A stretch of 64,000 nt of DNA from Blastococcus capsensis (GTDB taxonomy: Bacteria; Actinomycetota; Actinomycetes; Mycobacteriales; Geodermatophilaceae), in NCBI RefSeq assembly GCF_030165005.1, contig NZ_JASNNW010000013.1:1-64000 (forward strand), read 5' to 3'. The notes beneath the pieces are model-generated. The model did not search any database and was not told the DNA's origin. It saw only the letters and a program-made list of their open reading frames with translations. The number at the start of each line of letters is the position of its first letter. The stretch's first letter is position 1. This document shows positions 1 through 8,000 of the stretch, one piece after another. A program made the position numbers and the translations under genes.

Positions 1-17
1 ACGGCGGCACCTGCGGG

Positions 18-557
18 TCAGAGGGCCGGGGCCGCCGGCAGGTCCAGGTCGGTCTGGACCAGGTGGTTGAAGTAGTTGGTGAACAGGTTCAGCGCGACGT
101 GCGCCGACGTCTCGGTGAGCTCGGCATCGGTCCAGCCGGCGTCGAGCGCCGCCTGCCACGTGCTGTCCTGGACGTGACCGACCTCGCTGGTCTGCTCGCG
201 CACGAGGGCCAGGAGCGCACCCAGCTTCGGGTCCTCGACCTGGCCGCGGCGGATGTCGATCGTCTCCTGCTCGCTGAGGCCGGCCGCCTTGCCGCCGGCG
301 GTGTGCGCGGCCTGGCAGTAGGAGCACTCGTCGACGTTGGCCACGGCGAGCGCGATTGCCTCGCGGGTCCGGCCGTCGAACGTGCCGGTGTCCTGCATGA
401 CCTGCTGGACGGCGACGTAGGTCTGCAGCACGGCGGGGGAGTGCGCCATCGCGCCGTGGATGTTGAGGACCTTGCCGAACTTCGCCTCGAGCGCCTTGAG
501 CGCGTCACGGCTGCCCTCGGGGGCGGAGTCGACGGCGTGGACGGGGATGCGGGTCAT
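18..557 (-). CDS. AhpD-fold carboxymuconolactone decarboxylase family protein
   Basis: This 179-residue protein has the AhpD/CMD signature: E77, then C78-x-x-C81 and H85 (ECSYCQAAH), the redox site of alkylhydroperoxidase AhpD-like proteins. Members of the family act as peroxidase or disulfide reductase partners in the cytoplasm, but many have no known substrate. The length is normal for a single-domain member. The ATG start follows an AAAGGCGAC Shine-Dalgarno-like stretch. The gene stands alone; the 156-bp gap to the glycosidase gene holds a short GC hairpin (GCACAGC/GCTGTGC) near 605-633. Family assignment is firm, function is open. Confidence 0.88.
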   Translation of the reverse strand: MTRIPVHAVDSAPEGSRDALKALEAKFGKVLNIHGAMAHSPAVLQTYVAVQQVMQDTGTFDGRTREAIALAVANVDECSYCQAAHTAGGKAAGLSEQETIDIRRGQVEDPKLGALLALVREQTSEVGHVQDSTWQAALDAGWTDAELTETSAHVALNLFTNYFNHLVQTDLDLPAAPAL

Positions 558-713
558 GGTGTCGCCTTTCGTCAGCGGTTGGGAAGTGGCCCGGAGGCCT
601 CGGTGGCACAGCGCCGCCGGTTGCGCGGCTGTGCCCGGTTGGTCACCTGGGTTGCCGTGTCAGGGCTGTCGTGTCACGCCGTGCGCGAGCGGGAAGGCGT
701 TGGGTCGGCGCGC

Positions 714-2894
714 TCATCGGGACACCAGACTCTCCACGGCCCGCGCCGTGCGTGCCTGGGGGGTGCGCAGGGACGGGCGCTGCCGGACCAGCAGCCGCCC
801 CGTTCGCAGCTGCGCGCGCCACCGGGTCCGGTCGCCGTGCCGCCAGACGTGCAGGTCCACGACGGCGTCTCCGACGCGGAGCCGGCGCAGGTTCAGTTCC
901 GGCAGCCAGTCGGGCAGCCGCGGATCGACGAGTAGCAGCCGTGCCGGGGCGAACGGCCGGATGCCCAGCAGCGCCTGGATCATCAGGACCGTCCCGCTGG
1001 CCGACCAGGACTGCGGGGCGTTGGCCTGCGGGTAGACGCCCGGGTGCGGGTGGTCCGGGTCACGCTGGAGGCCACCGAGTGCCTCCGGGATGCGGTTGGC
1101 GGTGAAGAGCTCGGCCGTGTCGAACAGCCCCCGCGCCAGGCGGTGGAGCTCCTCCCAGCAGCCGTAGCGGCCGAACCCGGCGGCGATGCTGCCCTGCTCG
1201 ACGGCCCAGACGCTGCCCAGGTGGTAGCTGAAGGGGTTGTAGGCGGGGTTCTCGGTGGACAGGGTGCGGACGCCCCAGCCGGAGAACATGTCCGGCTGCA
1301 TGAGCCGGGCGGCCACCCGCCGGCCCTGCTCGGGGGTGGCGACGCCGGTGAGCAGCATGTGCCCGGCGTTGCTGGTCACCGGGGTGAGCGGCCGCCCGCC
1401 GGAGTCCAGGCCCAGGGCGTAGACGCCCTCGTCGTCCAGCCAGAGCCGGTCGTTGATCCGCCGGCGCAGCCGTCCGGCCTGCGCCAGGAGCCGGCGAGCG
1501 TGCAGCCGGTCGCCGGCGGAGGCGAGGACGGGGGCGATGTTGCGCAGCGCCGAGTACCAGTAGCCCTGCAGCTCGCAGGTGACCAGGGGGTCGGTCCGGA
1601 CGTGCCCGTCGGCGTCGACGATCGCGTTCTTCGCGTCCTTCCAGCCCTGGTTGCGCACCCCCTTCTCCGAGCGGCGGCGGTACTCCAGCAGCCCGTCGCG
1701 GTCCAGGTCGCCGTAGCGGTCGAGCCAGGTCAGCGCCCGGCGGGCGGCCGGCAGCAGCTCGAGGGCGGTGTCGCGGTCGCCGGTCCAAGCGTAGTACTGG
1801 CCGAGCATGGCGACGTAGTCGACCGGGGTGGCGTAGTCGCCGTAGTAGCGGTCGAAGGGGTTGTCGCCGCGCGCGGAGGCCGGGGCGTCGCCGGCCTGGT
1901 GGATCATCGCGCCGGGTTCCTCATCGCGCCAGTCGTCGATCCGGTCGCCCTGCAGAGCGGCGTTGACCCGCAGGGCGTCGCGCAGCGGGGTGCGCAGCGC
2001 GAGAAGTGCCTGCCAGCCGGTGGTGAGGGTGTCGCGGCCGAAGAACTGGTCGTAGAGCGGCACGCCGGCGATGAGCGCGTGCGGCCCGGCCTCGATCCCG
2101 AGCGGCAGGCTGGCCAGGTCGGCCAGAGCGGTGTCCCAGGTGCGCTGGACCGTGCTGTCGGGGACCTCCAGCAGCGGGGGTTCCTCGCCGAGGCGCCGGC
2201 CGACCAGGGTGGCGGTGGAGCCGACGGTGAAGGAGCCCGGGCCCGGACGGTGTTCCCGGCCGTCGACGACGGGGCAGACGGCCACCTCGATCCGGCGCCG
2301 GCCGCGGGCCGGCACCGCCAGCGAGATCGTCAGCGTGCCGTCGTCCCAGCCGGCGTCCAGGTCGCCGAGGACGTGGACCCGCACGGCCCGGTCGAGCCGG
2401 TCGCTGTCCAGCCGGAGCTCCAGCCGGCGCTCCGCGGCGTTCCAGGTGGTGAGGACCGGGCCGGTCGGTTCCGGCTTGCCCGAGTCGGCCTCGGCGGTGC
2501 CGCTGAAGTCCGCGGCCAGATGCAGACCGAGGACCAGTCGTCGTTCCTGATGGGTGTAGTTGGCGATCTCGGCGCGCAGCCGCAGCCCGTCGCCGACGAA
2601 GGCCGCGAGCTCCAGGTGAGCACCGGTGACCTCGCTGAACGCTTCGGCCTCGTGCAGCTCCTGCGGCTCCGGCACCTCGGCGTAGCCGAGCAGCGCGTCA
2701 TGGGCCACGTCGCTCCAGGCGAACGGGGTCACCTGCTGCCCGTCGATGGACCAGGTCAGTCGGGAGAGCATCCGGGTGTTGTGGAAGTAGAAGCCTTCGG
2801 CGCCCTCCCCGGTGCAGAGGCCGAGCGGGCTGGTGACCAGCAGCGCGCGGTCCCGGTAGGCGAAACGCTGGTGCGGGCGGGTGCGCAGCTCCAC
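714..2894 (-). CDS. Glycogen-debranching-type amylo-alpha-1,6-glucosidase family protein
   Basis: The 726-residue protein has an N-terminal beta-rich domain typical of the glycogen debranching N-terminal family (FYFHNTRMLSRL near residue 35) and a C-terminal (alpha/alpha)6 barrel resembling amylo-alpha-1,6-glucosidases (YDQFFGRDTLTTGWQ, QGWKDAKNAIVDADG, NPFSYHLGSVWAVEQG). Such proteins hydrolyse alpha-glucosidic linkages in glycogen- or trehalose-type glucans, but actinobacterial members of this subgroup are poorly characterised. The likely start is GTG at 2892-2894, 3 bp after the stop of the short-chain dehydrogenase gene, so the two are probably co-transcribed. It appears full length. Exact substrate is not predictable from sequence. 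Confidence 0.85.
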   Translation of the reverse strand: MELRTRPHQRFAYRDRALLVTSPLGLCTGEGAEGFYFHNTRMLSRLTWSIDGQQVTPFAWSDVAHDALLGYAEVPEPQELHEAEAFSEVTGAHLELAAFVGDGLRLRAEIANYTHQERRLVLGLHLAADFSGTAEADSGKPEPTGPVLTTWNAAERRLELRLDSDRLDRAVRVHVLGDLDAGWDDGTLTISLAVPARGRRRIEVAVCPVVDGREHRPGPGSFTVGSTATLVGRRLGEEPPLLEVPDSTVQRTWDTALADLASLPLGIEAGPHALIAGVPLYDQFFGRDTLTTGWQALLALRTPLRDALRVNAALQGDRIDDWRDEEPGAMIHQAGDAPASARGDNPFDRYYGDYATPVDYVAMLGQYYAWTGDRDTALELLPAARRALTWLDRYGDLDRDGLLEYRRRSEKGVRNQGWKDAKNAIVDADGHVRTDPLVTCELQGYWYSALRNIAPVLASAGDRLHARRLLAQAGRLRRRINDRLWLDDEGVYALGLDSGGRPLTPVTSNAGHMLLTGVATPEQGRRVAARLMQPDMFSGWGVRTLSTENPAYNPFSYHLGSVWAVEQGSIAAGFGRYGCWEELHRLARGLFDTAELFTANRIPEALGGLQRDPDHPHPGVYPQANAPQSWSASGTVLMIQALLGIRPFAPARLLLVDPRLPDWLPELNLRRLRVGDAVVDLHVWRHGDRTRWRAQLRTGRLLVRQRPSLRTPQARTARAVESLVSR

Positions 2895-2897
2895 CGG

Positions 2898-3905
2898 TCA
2901 CCGCCCCCCGCGCCGCAGCGCGGCGACGCCCAGGACGGCCCCCGCGGCGAGGAGGACCCGGATGCGCTGGGGGTGCTGTTCCAGCGCGGTGGTGTAGATG
3001 CTGGTGGACTTCGCCCGCTGTCCGAAGCTGCCCTCCACCGCCCCCGGCCCGGTGCTCGCGGTGAAGAGGTTGTCGGTACCGACGTCGGGCCTGTCCGTCT
3101 GCTGCTTCTGCACGGTCTTGCCGACGCGCAGCAACAGCGTCGCGGCCGACCGGGGGGCGATCCGGTGCACCAGTTCCAGCACCTTGCCGCCCCCGCCGAC
3201 GGCCATCCGCGGCTGCGGATGGGAGATGGCCCGGAGCACCGCCTCGGCGACCACCCGGGGCTGGTAGATCGGCGGCACCGGCTGGGGGAGGACCCCTAGC
3301 TTCGACCGGGCGTGCTCGAACAACGGCGTGTTGATCGACGACGGCAGCAGCGTGCTGACCGTGACCGGGCTGCCCTCGTGCTCGAGTTCCATCCGCAAGG
3401 ACTCGGCGAACCCGAGGATCCCGTGCTTCGCCGCGACATACGGAGCCTGCAGCGGTACGGCCTGGACGGCGAGTGCGCTGGCCACGTTGACGATGCCGCC
3501 CTGGCCCTGACCGCGCATCTGCTCCAGGGCAGCTTTCATCCCGTGGATCTGGCCCAGGAGGATCACCTGGATGGCGCGGGCGATCTCCTCGATGCTGAGC
3601 CGGTGGACCTCGCCGTAGACCGCGGTCGCCGCGCAGTTCACCCAGCTGTCGATCCGGCCGAACCGGTCGACGGCGTCATGCGCCAGCCCCTCCACCTGCG
3701 CCCACTCCGCCACGTCGGTGGGGCGGACCAGGGCCGTGCCACCGAGCCGGGTCACCTCGGCGTCCAACGTGCGTAGCGCTTCCTCGTTGCGGGCCGCGAG
3801 CACGACCGTGGCGCCCTGTTCGGCCAGCAGCAGCGCGGTCTCGCGGCCGACGCCGGAGGAGGCGCCGGTGATCACGACGACCTGGTCGGGAACGGGACGG
3901 GGCAT
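2898..3905 (-). CDS. SDR family oxidoreductase (paralogue 1)
   Basis: A classical short-chain dehydrogenase of 335 residues. The NAD(P)-binding TGASSGVGRETA motif lies near the N-terminus and the YVAAKHG active-site motif supplies Tyr and Lys. After the catalytic core there is a roughly 80-residue C-terminal extension beginning PVPPIYQPRVVAEAV. The same extension occurs in the SDR at 5501-6508, so the two are paralogues flanking the SRPBCC and Crp/Fnr genes. The frame is open far upstream, but the ATG at 3905 is chosen because it is preceded by AAAGG and starts the Rossmann fold directly. Substrate unknown. Confidence 0.88.
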   Translation of the reverse strand: MPRPVPDQVVVITGASSGVGRETALLLAEQGATVVLAARNEEALRTLDAEVTRLGGTALVRPTDVAEWAQVEGLAHDAVDRFGRIDSWVNCAATAVYGEVHRLSIEEIARAIQVILLGQIHGMKAALEQMRGQGQGGIVNVASALAVQAVPLQAPYVAAKHGILGFAESLRMELEHEGSPVTVSTLLPSSINTPLFEHARSKLGVLPQPVPPIYQPRVVAEAVLRAISHPQPRMAVGGGGKVLELVHRIAPRSAATLLLRVGKTVQKQQTDRPDVGTDNLFTASTGPGAVEGSFGQRAKSTSIYTTALEQHPQRIRVLLAAGAVLGVAALRRGGR

Positions 3906-3951
3906 CGATCGACCTTTCAGCAGTGGTGGGCGGGCGGTGCGGCGTGGCGGG

Positions 3952-4407
3952 TCAGTGCGAGGCACGCCCCTCGACCAGTTCCTTGAGGTTGTGCAGCGAG
4001 TGCTCCAGCTCGCGCTCGTTGCGCCGCTCGGCGTAGGCCGAGTCGACGAGTTCGCCGATGAAGCCGCCGGGAAGTTCGTAGTCCAGCTCGACGTCCACCC
4101 GGCTTCCGCCGTCGGCGTCTTCGACGGTCTGCACCATCCGGAGCAGTCCGCCGCCGGGGGCTTCGGAGGCGTAGGCCACCCGCTGCGGCCGCTGGAGCTG
4201 GGTGACCTCCCAGGTGCTCTCCAGGTGCCGCCCGAGGACCCGCAAGGTCTGGACGAACGTGTCGCCCTCCTCGATCGGCTTGCGAGGGGTTCCGTGGGTC
4301 TCCACGGTGATCGTCGACCACACGGGCAGGAGGTCGAGGTCGGTGAGCGCCTCGAACACCTGCTCCCGGGATGCATTGACCTCGACGCTCTTGTCGATCT
4401 TCGCCAT
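3952..4407 (-). CDS. SRPBCC family (polyketide cyclase/START-like) protein
   Basis: A 151-residue helix-grip protein. It begins MAKIDKSVEVNAS, and then has the EQVFEALTDLDLLPVWS pattern typical of polyketide cyclase/dehydrase and lipid-binding SRPBCC proteins. These bind hydrophobic ligands in a deep pocket; no enzyme activity can be assigned. The ATG at 4407 has a GGAGG ribosome site 7 nt upstream and removes 36 unlikely residues from the longest open frame. It lies 46 bp upstream of the SDR gene in the same direction, so the two probably form one transcript. Confidence 0.85.
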   Translation of the reverse strand: MAKIDKSVEVNASREQVFEALTDLDLLPVWSTITVETHGTPRKPIEEGDTFVQTLRVLGRHLESTWEVTQLQRPQRVAYASEAPGGGLLRMVQTVEDADGGSRVDVELDYELPGGFIGELVDSAYAERRNERELEHSLHNLKELVEGRASH

Positions 4408-4527
4408 CACGGCACCTCCACGGCCGACACTCGTCACTCCCGGTGAACGACGGCTGCGCGGCCCTCCGTGGTGGTCGCCGTGCCCGTACCCGGCACCGCA
4501 GAACGGACATTGCACTCCAGGTGACGA

Positions 4528-5235
4528 TCAGCGGGATGGTTGCGGCAGCAGGTCTCCGCCCAGCAACGCCTCCAGCCCCGGGACGTCGGTCAGCTCCACC
4601 TGGCCGTAGCCGCTCTTGATGAGCCCGGCATCGGTGAGGGTGCGCATGACCCGGCTGACCGACTGCCGCCGCGCGCCGACCAGGTCGGCGATCACCTCGT
4701 GCGTGAGCCGGACGGTGATCCGGCCGGACTCGTCCTCCTGCTGCTCCAGCAGGATGAACGCCACCTGGGCCTCCAGACGGCGAGTCATCATCACGGCCAG
4801 CCGACGGCGGTCGGCATCCAGGCGGCGGGCGATCGAAGCCATCCAGCGCAGGCAGAGCGCGGGGAACTGCTGCAGCAGGTGCATCCACTCCCTGTCGGTG
4901 ATCTCGATGACCCAGGTGCCCCGGGAGGCGACAGCGTCGAAGGGCATCGGCGATCCGAGGAGCACGGGGATGTCGGCGATGACGCCGCCGCGGCGCACGA
5001 GCGCCATGACCACCCGGCCACCACTGGGCAGCCGGGCCAGCAGTTCCAGCTCACCGTCGAGGACCACCAGGACGCGGTGGGTCTCCTGGCCGGCCGCGGC
5101 AACGAGCTGCCCGGCAGGAACCCCCCGCGGAGTGCCGGCCTTGCGCAGGTGGGCCAGCATCTCCCCCTCCAGGAGCGTCAGGTCGTGCCGTGCGGACACT
5201 CCGCTGATCCAGCGACCGGGAGGACCGATCGGCAT
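4528..5235 (-). CDS. Crp/Fnr family transcriptional regulator
   Basis: The 235-residue protein combines an N-terminal cyclic-nucleotide-binding-type beta-roll (LLARLPSGGRVVMALVRRG region) with a C-terminal winged helix whose recognition helix region is VGARRQSVSRVMRTL. There are no Fnr-type cysteine clusters, so iron-sulfur oxygen sensing is unlikely. The start ATG at 5235 follows GGAAGGAG; an in-frame ATG 27 nt upstream is possible but lacks a good ribosome site. It is divergent from the SDR at 5501 and upstream of an SRPBCC and a second SDR, so it may control both. The 265-bp divergent gap holds an imperfect GGCCG/CGGCC dyad near 5323-5340. Confidence 0.88.
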   Translation of the reverse strand: MPIGPPGRWISGVSARHDLTLLEGEMLAHLRKAGTPRGVPAGQLVAAAGQETHRVLVVLDGELELLARLPSGGRVVMALVRRGGVIADIPVLLGSPMPFDAVASRGTWVIEITDREWMHLLQQFPALCLRWMASIARRLDADRRRLAVMMTRRLEAQVAFILLEQQEDESGRITVRLTHEVIADLVGARRQSVSRVMRTLTDAGLIKSGYGQVELTDVPGLEALLGGDLLPQPSR

Positions 5236-5500
5236 GTGGGCTCCTTCCGTCCGGGTGGCCATGATCGTGCCCGTGCCCGCCGGTCCCCGCCGTGCGGAAC
5301 TCACACCGTCACCTCGAGTGCAGTGGCCGTTTCCGATCGGCCGTGCCGAACATGCCCCCCGGGTCGCCTGGTCGGCCGGGCTGAGGAGTGCCGCGCGGTG
5401 ACTGACCCGATGCACATCCGGGCAGGACCGTCGACGACGTCCAGAGACCGCGGGTCGCGACCAGGCGCCATCGGTACCGGCCCCCGACGAGAGGAGAAGC
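5236..5500. other. Divergent intergenic region between Crp/Fnr and SDR genes
   Basis: This 265-bp gap contains the start regions of two divergent genes. A GGCCG-N8-CGGCC dyad lies near 5323-5340, and the SDR gene's GAGGAGAAGC ribosome site is at the right edge. No canonical Crp/Fnr half-sites (TGTGA or TTGAT pairs) are visible. Confidence 0.4.
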
Positions 5501-6508
5501 ATGACCCGATCGGATCGATCCCAGCCGCAGGTCGTCGTCGTCACCGGCGCCAGTGCGGGACTCGGCCGTGCCATCGCGCACGCCTTCGCCGACCGCGGGG
5601 ACCGAGTAGCGCTGCTGGCCCGCAACAGAGCGGCGCTGGAGGCGGCGGCGGAGGAGGTGCGCTCCCGCGGCGGGACACCGCTGGTGGTGGAGGTCGACGT
5701 CGCCGACGACGCCCAGGTCGAGGCGGCGGCCGATCAGGTGGAGCGCGAGCTGGGGCCCATCGACGTCTGGGTCAACAACGCCATGGCCGCGGTATTCGCC
5801 CCCTTCCTGCAGGTCACTGCCGAGGAGTACCGGCGCGGCGTGGAGGTGACCTTCCTCGGTTCGGTCAACGGCGCCCGGGCGGCGCTCTGCCGCATGACGC
5901 AGCGCGACGCCGGCCACCTCATCCAGGTCGGTTCGTCGCTGGCCTTCCGCGGCATCCCGCTGCAGTCGGTGTACTGCGCGTCCAAGCACGCGCTCAACGG
6001 CCTCTACGACTCGCTGCGCGCCGAACTGCTGCACGACGGCAGCCGGGTGCAGATCACCTCCGTGCACATGCCCGCGATGAACACTCCGCAGTTCCGGCTG
6101 GGGCTGGCGAAGATGCCGCGCAAACCGCAGCCGGTACCACCGATCTACCAGCCCGAGGTCGCCGCAGAGGCGGTGGTGTGGGCCAGCGAGCACCGGCGCC
6201 GGGAGGTGTGGGTGGGCGCCTCCACCGTGGCCACGATCCTGGGCAGCCGGCTGGCCGGCGGGCTGCTGGACCACTACCTGGGCCGTACCGGCTACTCGTC
6301 GCAGCAGACCGACGAGCCGGCCGACGCCGACGCGCCGGACTACCTGTTCTCCCCGGTACCCGGCGACCACGGCACCCACGGGCCCTTCGACGACCGGGCG
6401 CACACCCGCAGCGTCCAGCTACCGCTGAGCCTGCACCGCTGTGCCGTCGCCGCCGGCCTGGGCCTGCTGGGCGCCGCCGCCACCGCCGCGCTCGCCCGGC
6501 GGCGGTGA
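5501..6508 (+). CDS. SDR family oxidoreductase (paralogue 2)
   Basis: A 335-residue short-chain dehydrogenase. It has the TGASAGLGRAIA cofactor motif, NNAMAAVF in place of NNAG, a serine in the VGSSLAF strand, and YCASKHA as the catalytic Tyr/Lys motif. The C-terminal extension (PVPPIYQPEVAAEAV) matches that of the SDR at 2898-3905, and the two proteins have the same length. The ATG follows GAGGAGAAGC. A downstream membrane-protein gene begins inside its stop codon (GTGA overlap), which implies translational coupling. Substrate unknown. Confidence 0.9.
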   Translation: MTRSDRSQPQVVVVTGASAGLGRAIAHAFADRGDRVALLARNRAALEAAAEEVRSRGGTPLVVEVDVADDAQVEAAADQVERELGPIDVWVNNAMAAVFAPFLQVTAEEYRRGVEVTFLGSVNGARAALCRMTQRDAGHLIQVGSSLAFRGIPLQSVYCASKHALNGLYDSLRAELLHDGSRVQITSVHMPAMNTPQFRLGLAKMPRKPQPVPPIYQPEVAAEAVVWASEHRRREVWVGASTVATILGSRLAGGLLDHYLGRTGYSSQQTDEPADADAPDYLFSPVPGDHGTHGPFDDRAHTRSVQLPLSLHRCAVAAGLGLLGAAATAALARRR

Positions 6509-6972
6509 TCGGCCACGAGCACGATGACGTCGAGGACCTGTCGGGGGCGCGCGACGTGCCGCGGTCCTCGCCGTCGGCGGTGTGGACACCCGTGTTCTGG
6601 ACGCTGGCAGTAGGACTGGTGTGGGTCACGCTGGCCGCATGGCGACCGACCACCACGTGGCATCTCGCCCCGGCGCTGCTCGCCGGGGTCGCGCCGTGGG
6701 TGGTCGCACAGGACGCGCGAGCCGGTGACCGACGGGCGGTCCGTCGCGTGGTGGGAGCGGCGGTCACCGGGCTCGTCGTCTCGGTGCTGGTCACCTGGGT
6801 CCTGGCGTCGGCCGGACTGCTGCGCGGCCCCACCATCCCGGGTTTCGCCGATCCGCTGGTCGAGTCGTCGATCCTCGCAGGAGCAGGAGCCCTGCTGGCC
6901 GCGGCCTTCGGCGTGCGCCGGGCGATGCGTGCCCCGGCGCGCATCGATCCGCAGGGGTGGGGCGGCACGTGA
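6505..6972 (+). CDS. Small integral membrane protein, unknown function
   Basis: The reading frame starts at GTG 6505 inside the SDR stop (GTGA) and gives 155 residues with three or four hydrophobic spans: WTPVFWTLAVGLVWVTLAAW, APALLAGVAPWVVA, VTGLVVSVLVTWVLASAGLL and ILAGAGALLAAAFGV. No enzymatic motif is visible. The four-base overlap and membrane segments in the predicted frame make it a real gene, although I do not recognise a family. It is probably translated together with the upstream SDR. Confidence 0.65.
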   Translation: MIGHEHDDVEDLSGARDVPRSSPSAVWTPVFWTLAVGLVWVTLAAWRPTTTWHLAPALLAGVAPWVVAQDARAGDRRAVRRVVGAAVTGLVVSVLVTWVLASAGLLRGPTIPGFADPLVESSILAGAGALLAAAFGVRRAMRAPARIDPQGWGGT

Positions 6973-7139
6973 TGGTGCACGGGAACGCGGTGTTCCTCCT
7001 CGCCCGGGCCGGACATCGGTCGGTCCTGACCGGGCCCGCCCATGCGCGGACCGTCGGGGTGGTCGCACCCGTCCCGGTCGGCATCCGCGACCTGCGCGTC
7101 GATCCCGGACTCGCCGGGGACGGGTCCTGGCGGCGATGA
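6972..7139 (+). CDS. Possible small coupled ORF (55 residues)
   Basis: An ATG overlaps the stop of the upstream membrane-protein gene (TGATG at 6970-6974). The 55-codon frame ends in TGA that overlaps the ATG of the downstream TVP38-type gene (ATGA at 7136-7139). Exact coupling at both ends is unlikely to be accidental, but the product is arginine- and glycine-rich with no recognisable fold, so it may be only a translational bridge. Low confidence. Confidence 0.3.
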   Translation: MVHGNAVFLLARAGHRSVLTGPAHARTVGVVAPVPVGIRDLRVDPGLAGDGSWRR

Positions 7140-7873
7140 GCACCCACATCGGTCCGTCACCGGACCGGCCCGTCGAGGACGAGGGGCGACGTCTCGTGTG
7201 GGGCCGGCTGACCCTGCTGGTGCTCGTGGTCACGCTGGGGGCGGTGGTCGCGGCGCTGGTCGGATTGCCCGATGCGGAGCAGTTGCGGGCGGACGTCGCC
7301 GCGATGGGGCGGGCGGCGCCTGCGCTGTTCATCCTGCTGTACGCCGTGGCGACCCTGGCGCCGCTGCCGAAGAACGTGCTCAGCGCGGCGGCCGGTCTGC
7401 TGTTCGGACTCGTCGAGGGGCTCGTGGTCGTCCTGCTGGGCGCGCTGCTGGGTGCGCTGGCCGCCTTCGCGCTGGGACGGGCGCTGGGCCGGGATGCGGT
7501 CGAACGACTCACCGGCGCCCGGGTGGCCCGCGTCGATGCGCTGCTCGGCCGGTATGGACTGCTGGCGGTTCTGGGGGTCCGACTGGTGCCGGTGCTGCCC
7601 TTCACCGCGATCAACTACGCCGCCGGGCTGACCGCCGTCCGTATCCGTGACTACGTGATCGGCACCGCCCTCGGGATCATCCCGGGCACGGTCGCCTACG
7701 TCGCGCTCGGCGCGTACGGCACGTCACCCGGATCATGGCCGTTCGTCGTAGCCGTCCTGGCCCTCGTCGTGCTGACCGCCGGAGGTGCGGTCGCCGCGCG
7801 CCGCTACCGCCGCCGCGGGAGGGTGCCGGAGTCGCGAGGACATCTCCGGCGCCGTGCCGGAGGTCGTCGCTGA
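7136..7873 (+). CDS. TVP38/TMEM64 family membrane protein
   Basis: The 245-residue protein has about six hydrophobic segments. It also has the signature SNARE-associated/DedA-like core: the segment around PLPKNVLSAAAGLLFG, then GRALGRDAVERL, the loop RVDALLGRYGLLAVLGVRLVPVLPF, and AINYAAGLTAV. TVP38/DedA proteins are implicated in lipid scrambling or membrane homeostasis at the cytoplasmic membrane. The ATG at 7136 gives a normal family length. It is probably co-transcribed with the genes upstream. The C-terminus is Arg-rich, which suggests a cytoplasmic tail. Confidence 0.85.
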   Translation: MSTHIGPSPDRPVEDEGRRLVWGRLTLLVLVVTLGAVVAALVGLPDAEQLRADVAAMGRAAPALFILLYAVATLAPLPKNVLSAAAGLLFGLVEGLVVVLLGALLGALAAFALGRALGRDAVERLTGARVARVDALLGRYGLLAVLGVRLVPVLPFTAINYAAGLTAVRIRDYVIGTALGIIPGTVAYVALGAYGTSPGSWPFVVAVLALVVLTAGGAVAARRYRRRGRVPESRGHLRRRAGGRR

Positions 7874-8000
7874 CCGTTCGGCGGGCGGCGAGCTCGGCCC
7901 GCTGCCGCGGCGCGGTAAGCATCGGTTCCATCCGGCCGACACGGGTAACGGGTCGCCGTCCGCCTTTCGGGGACACACCCGTCATGAGCCGGGAGACAGC

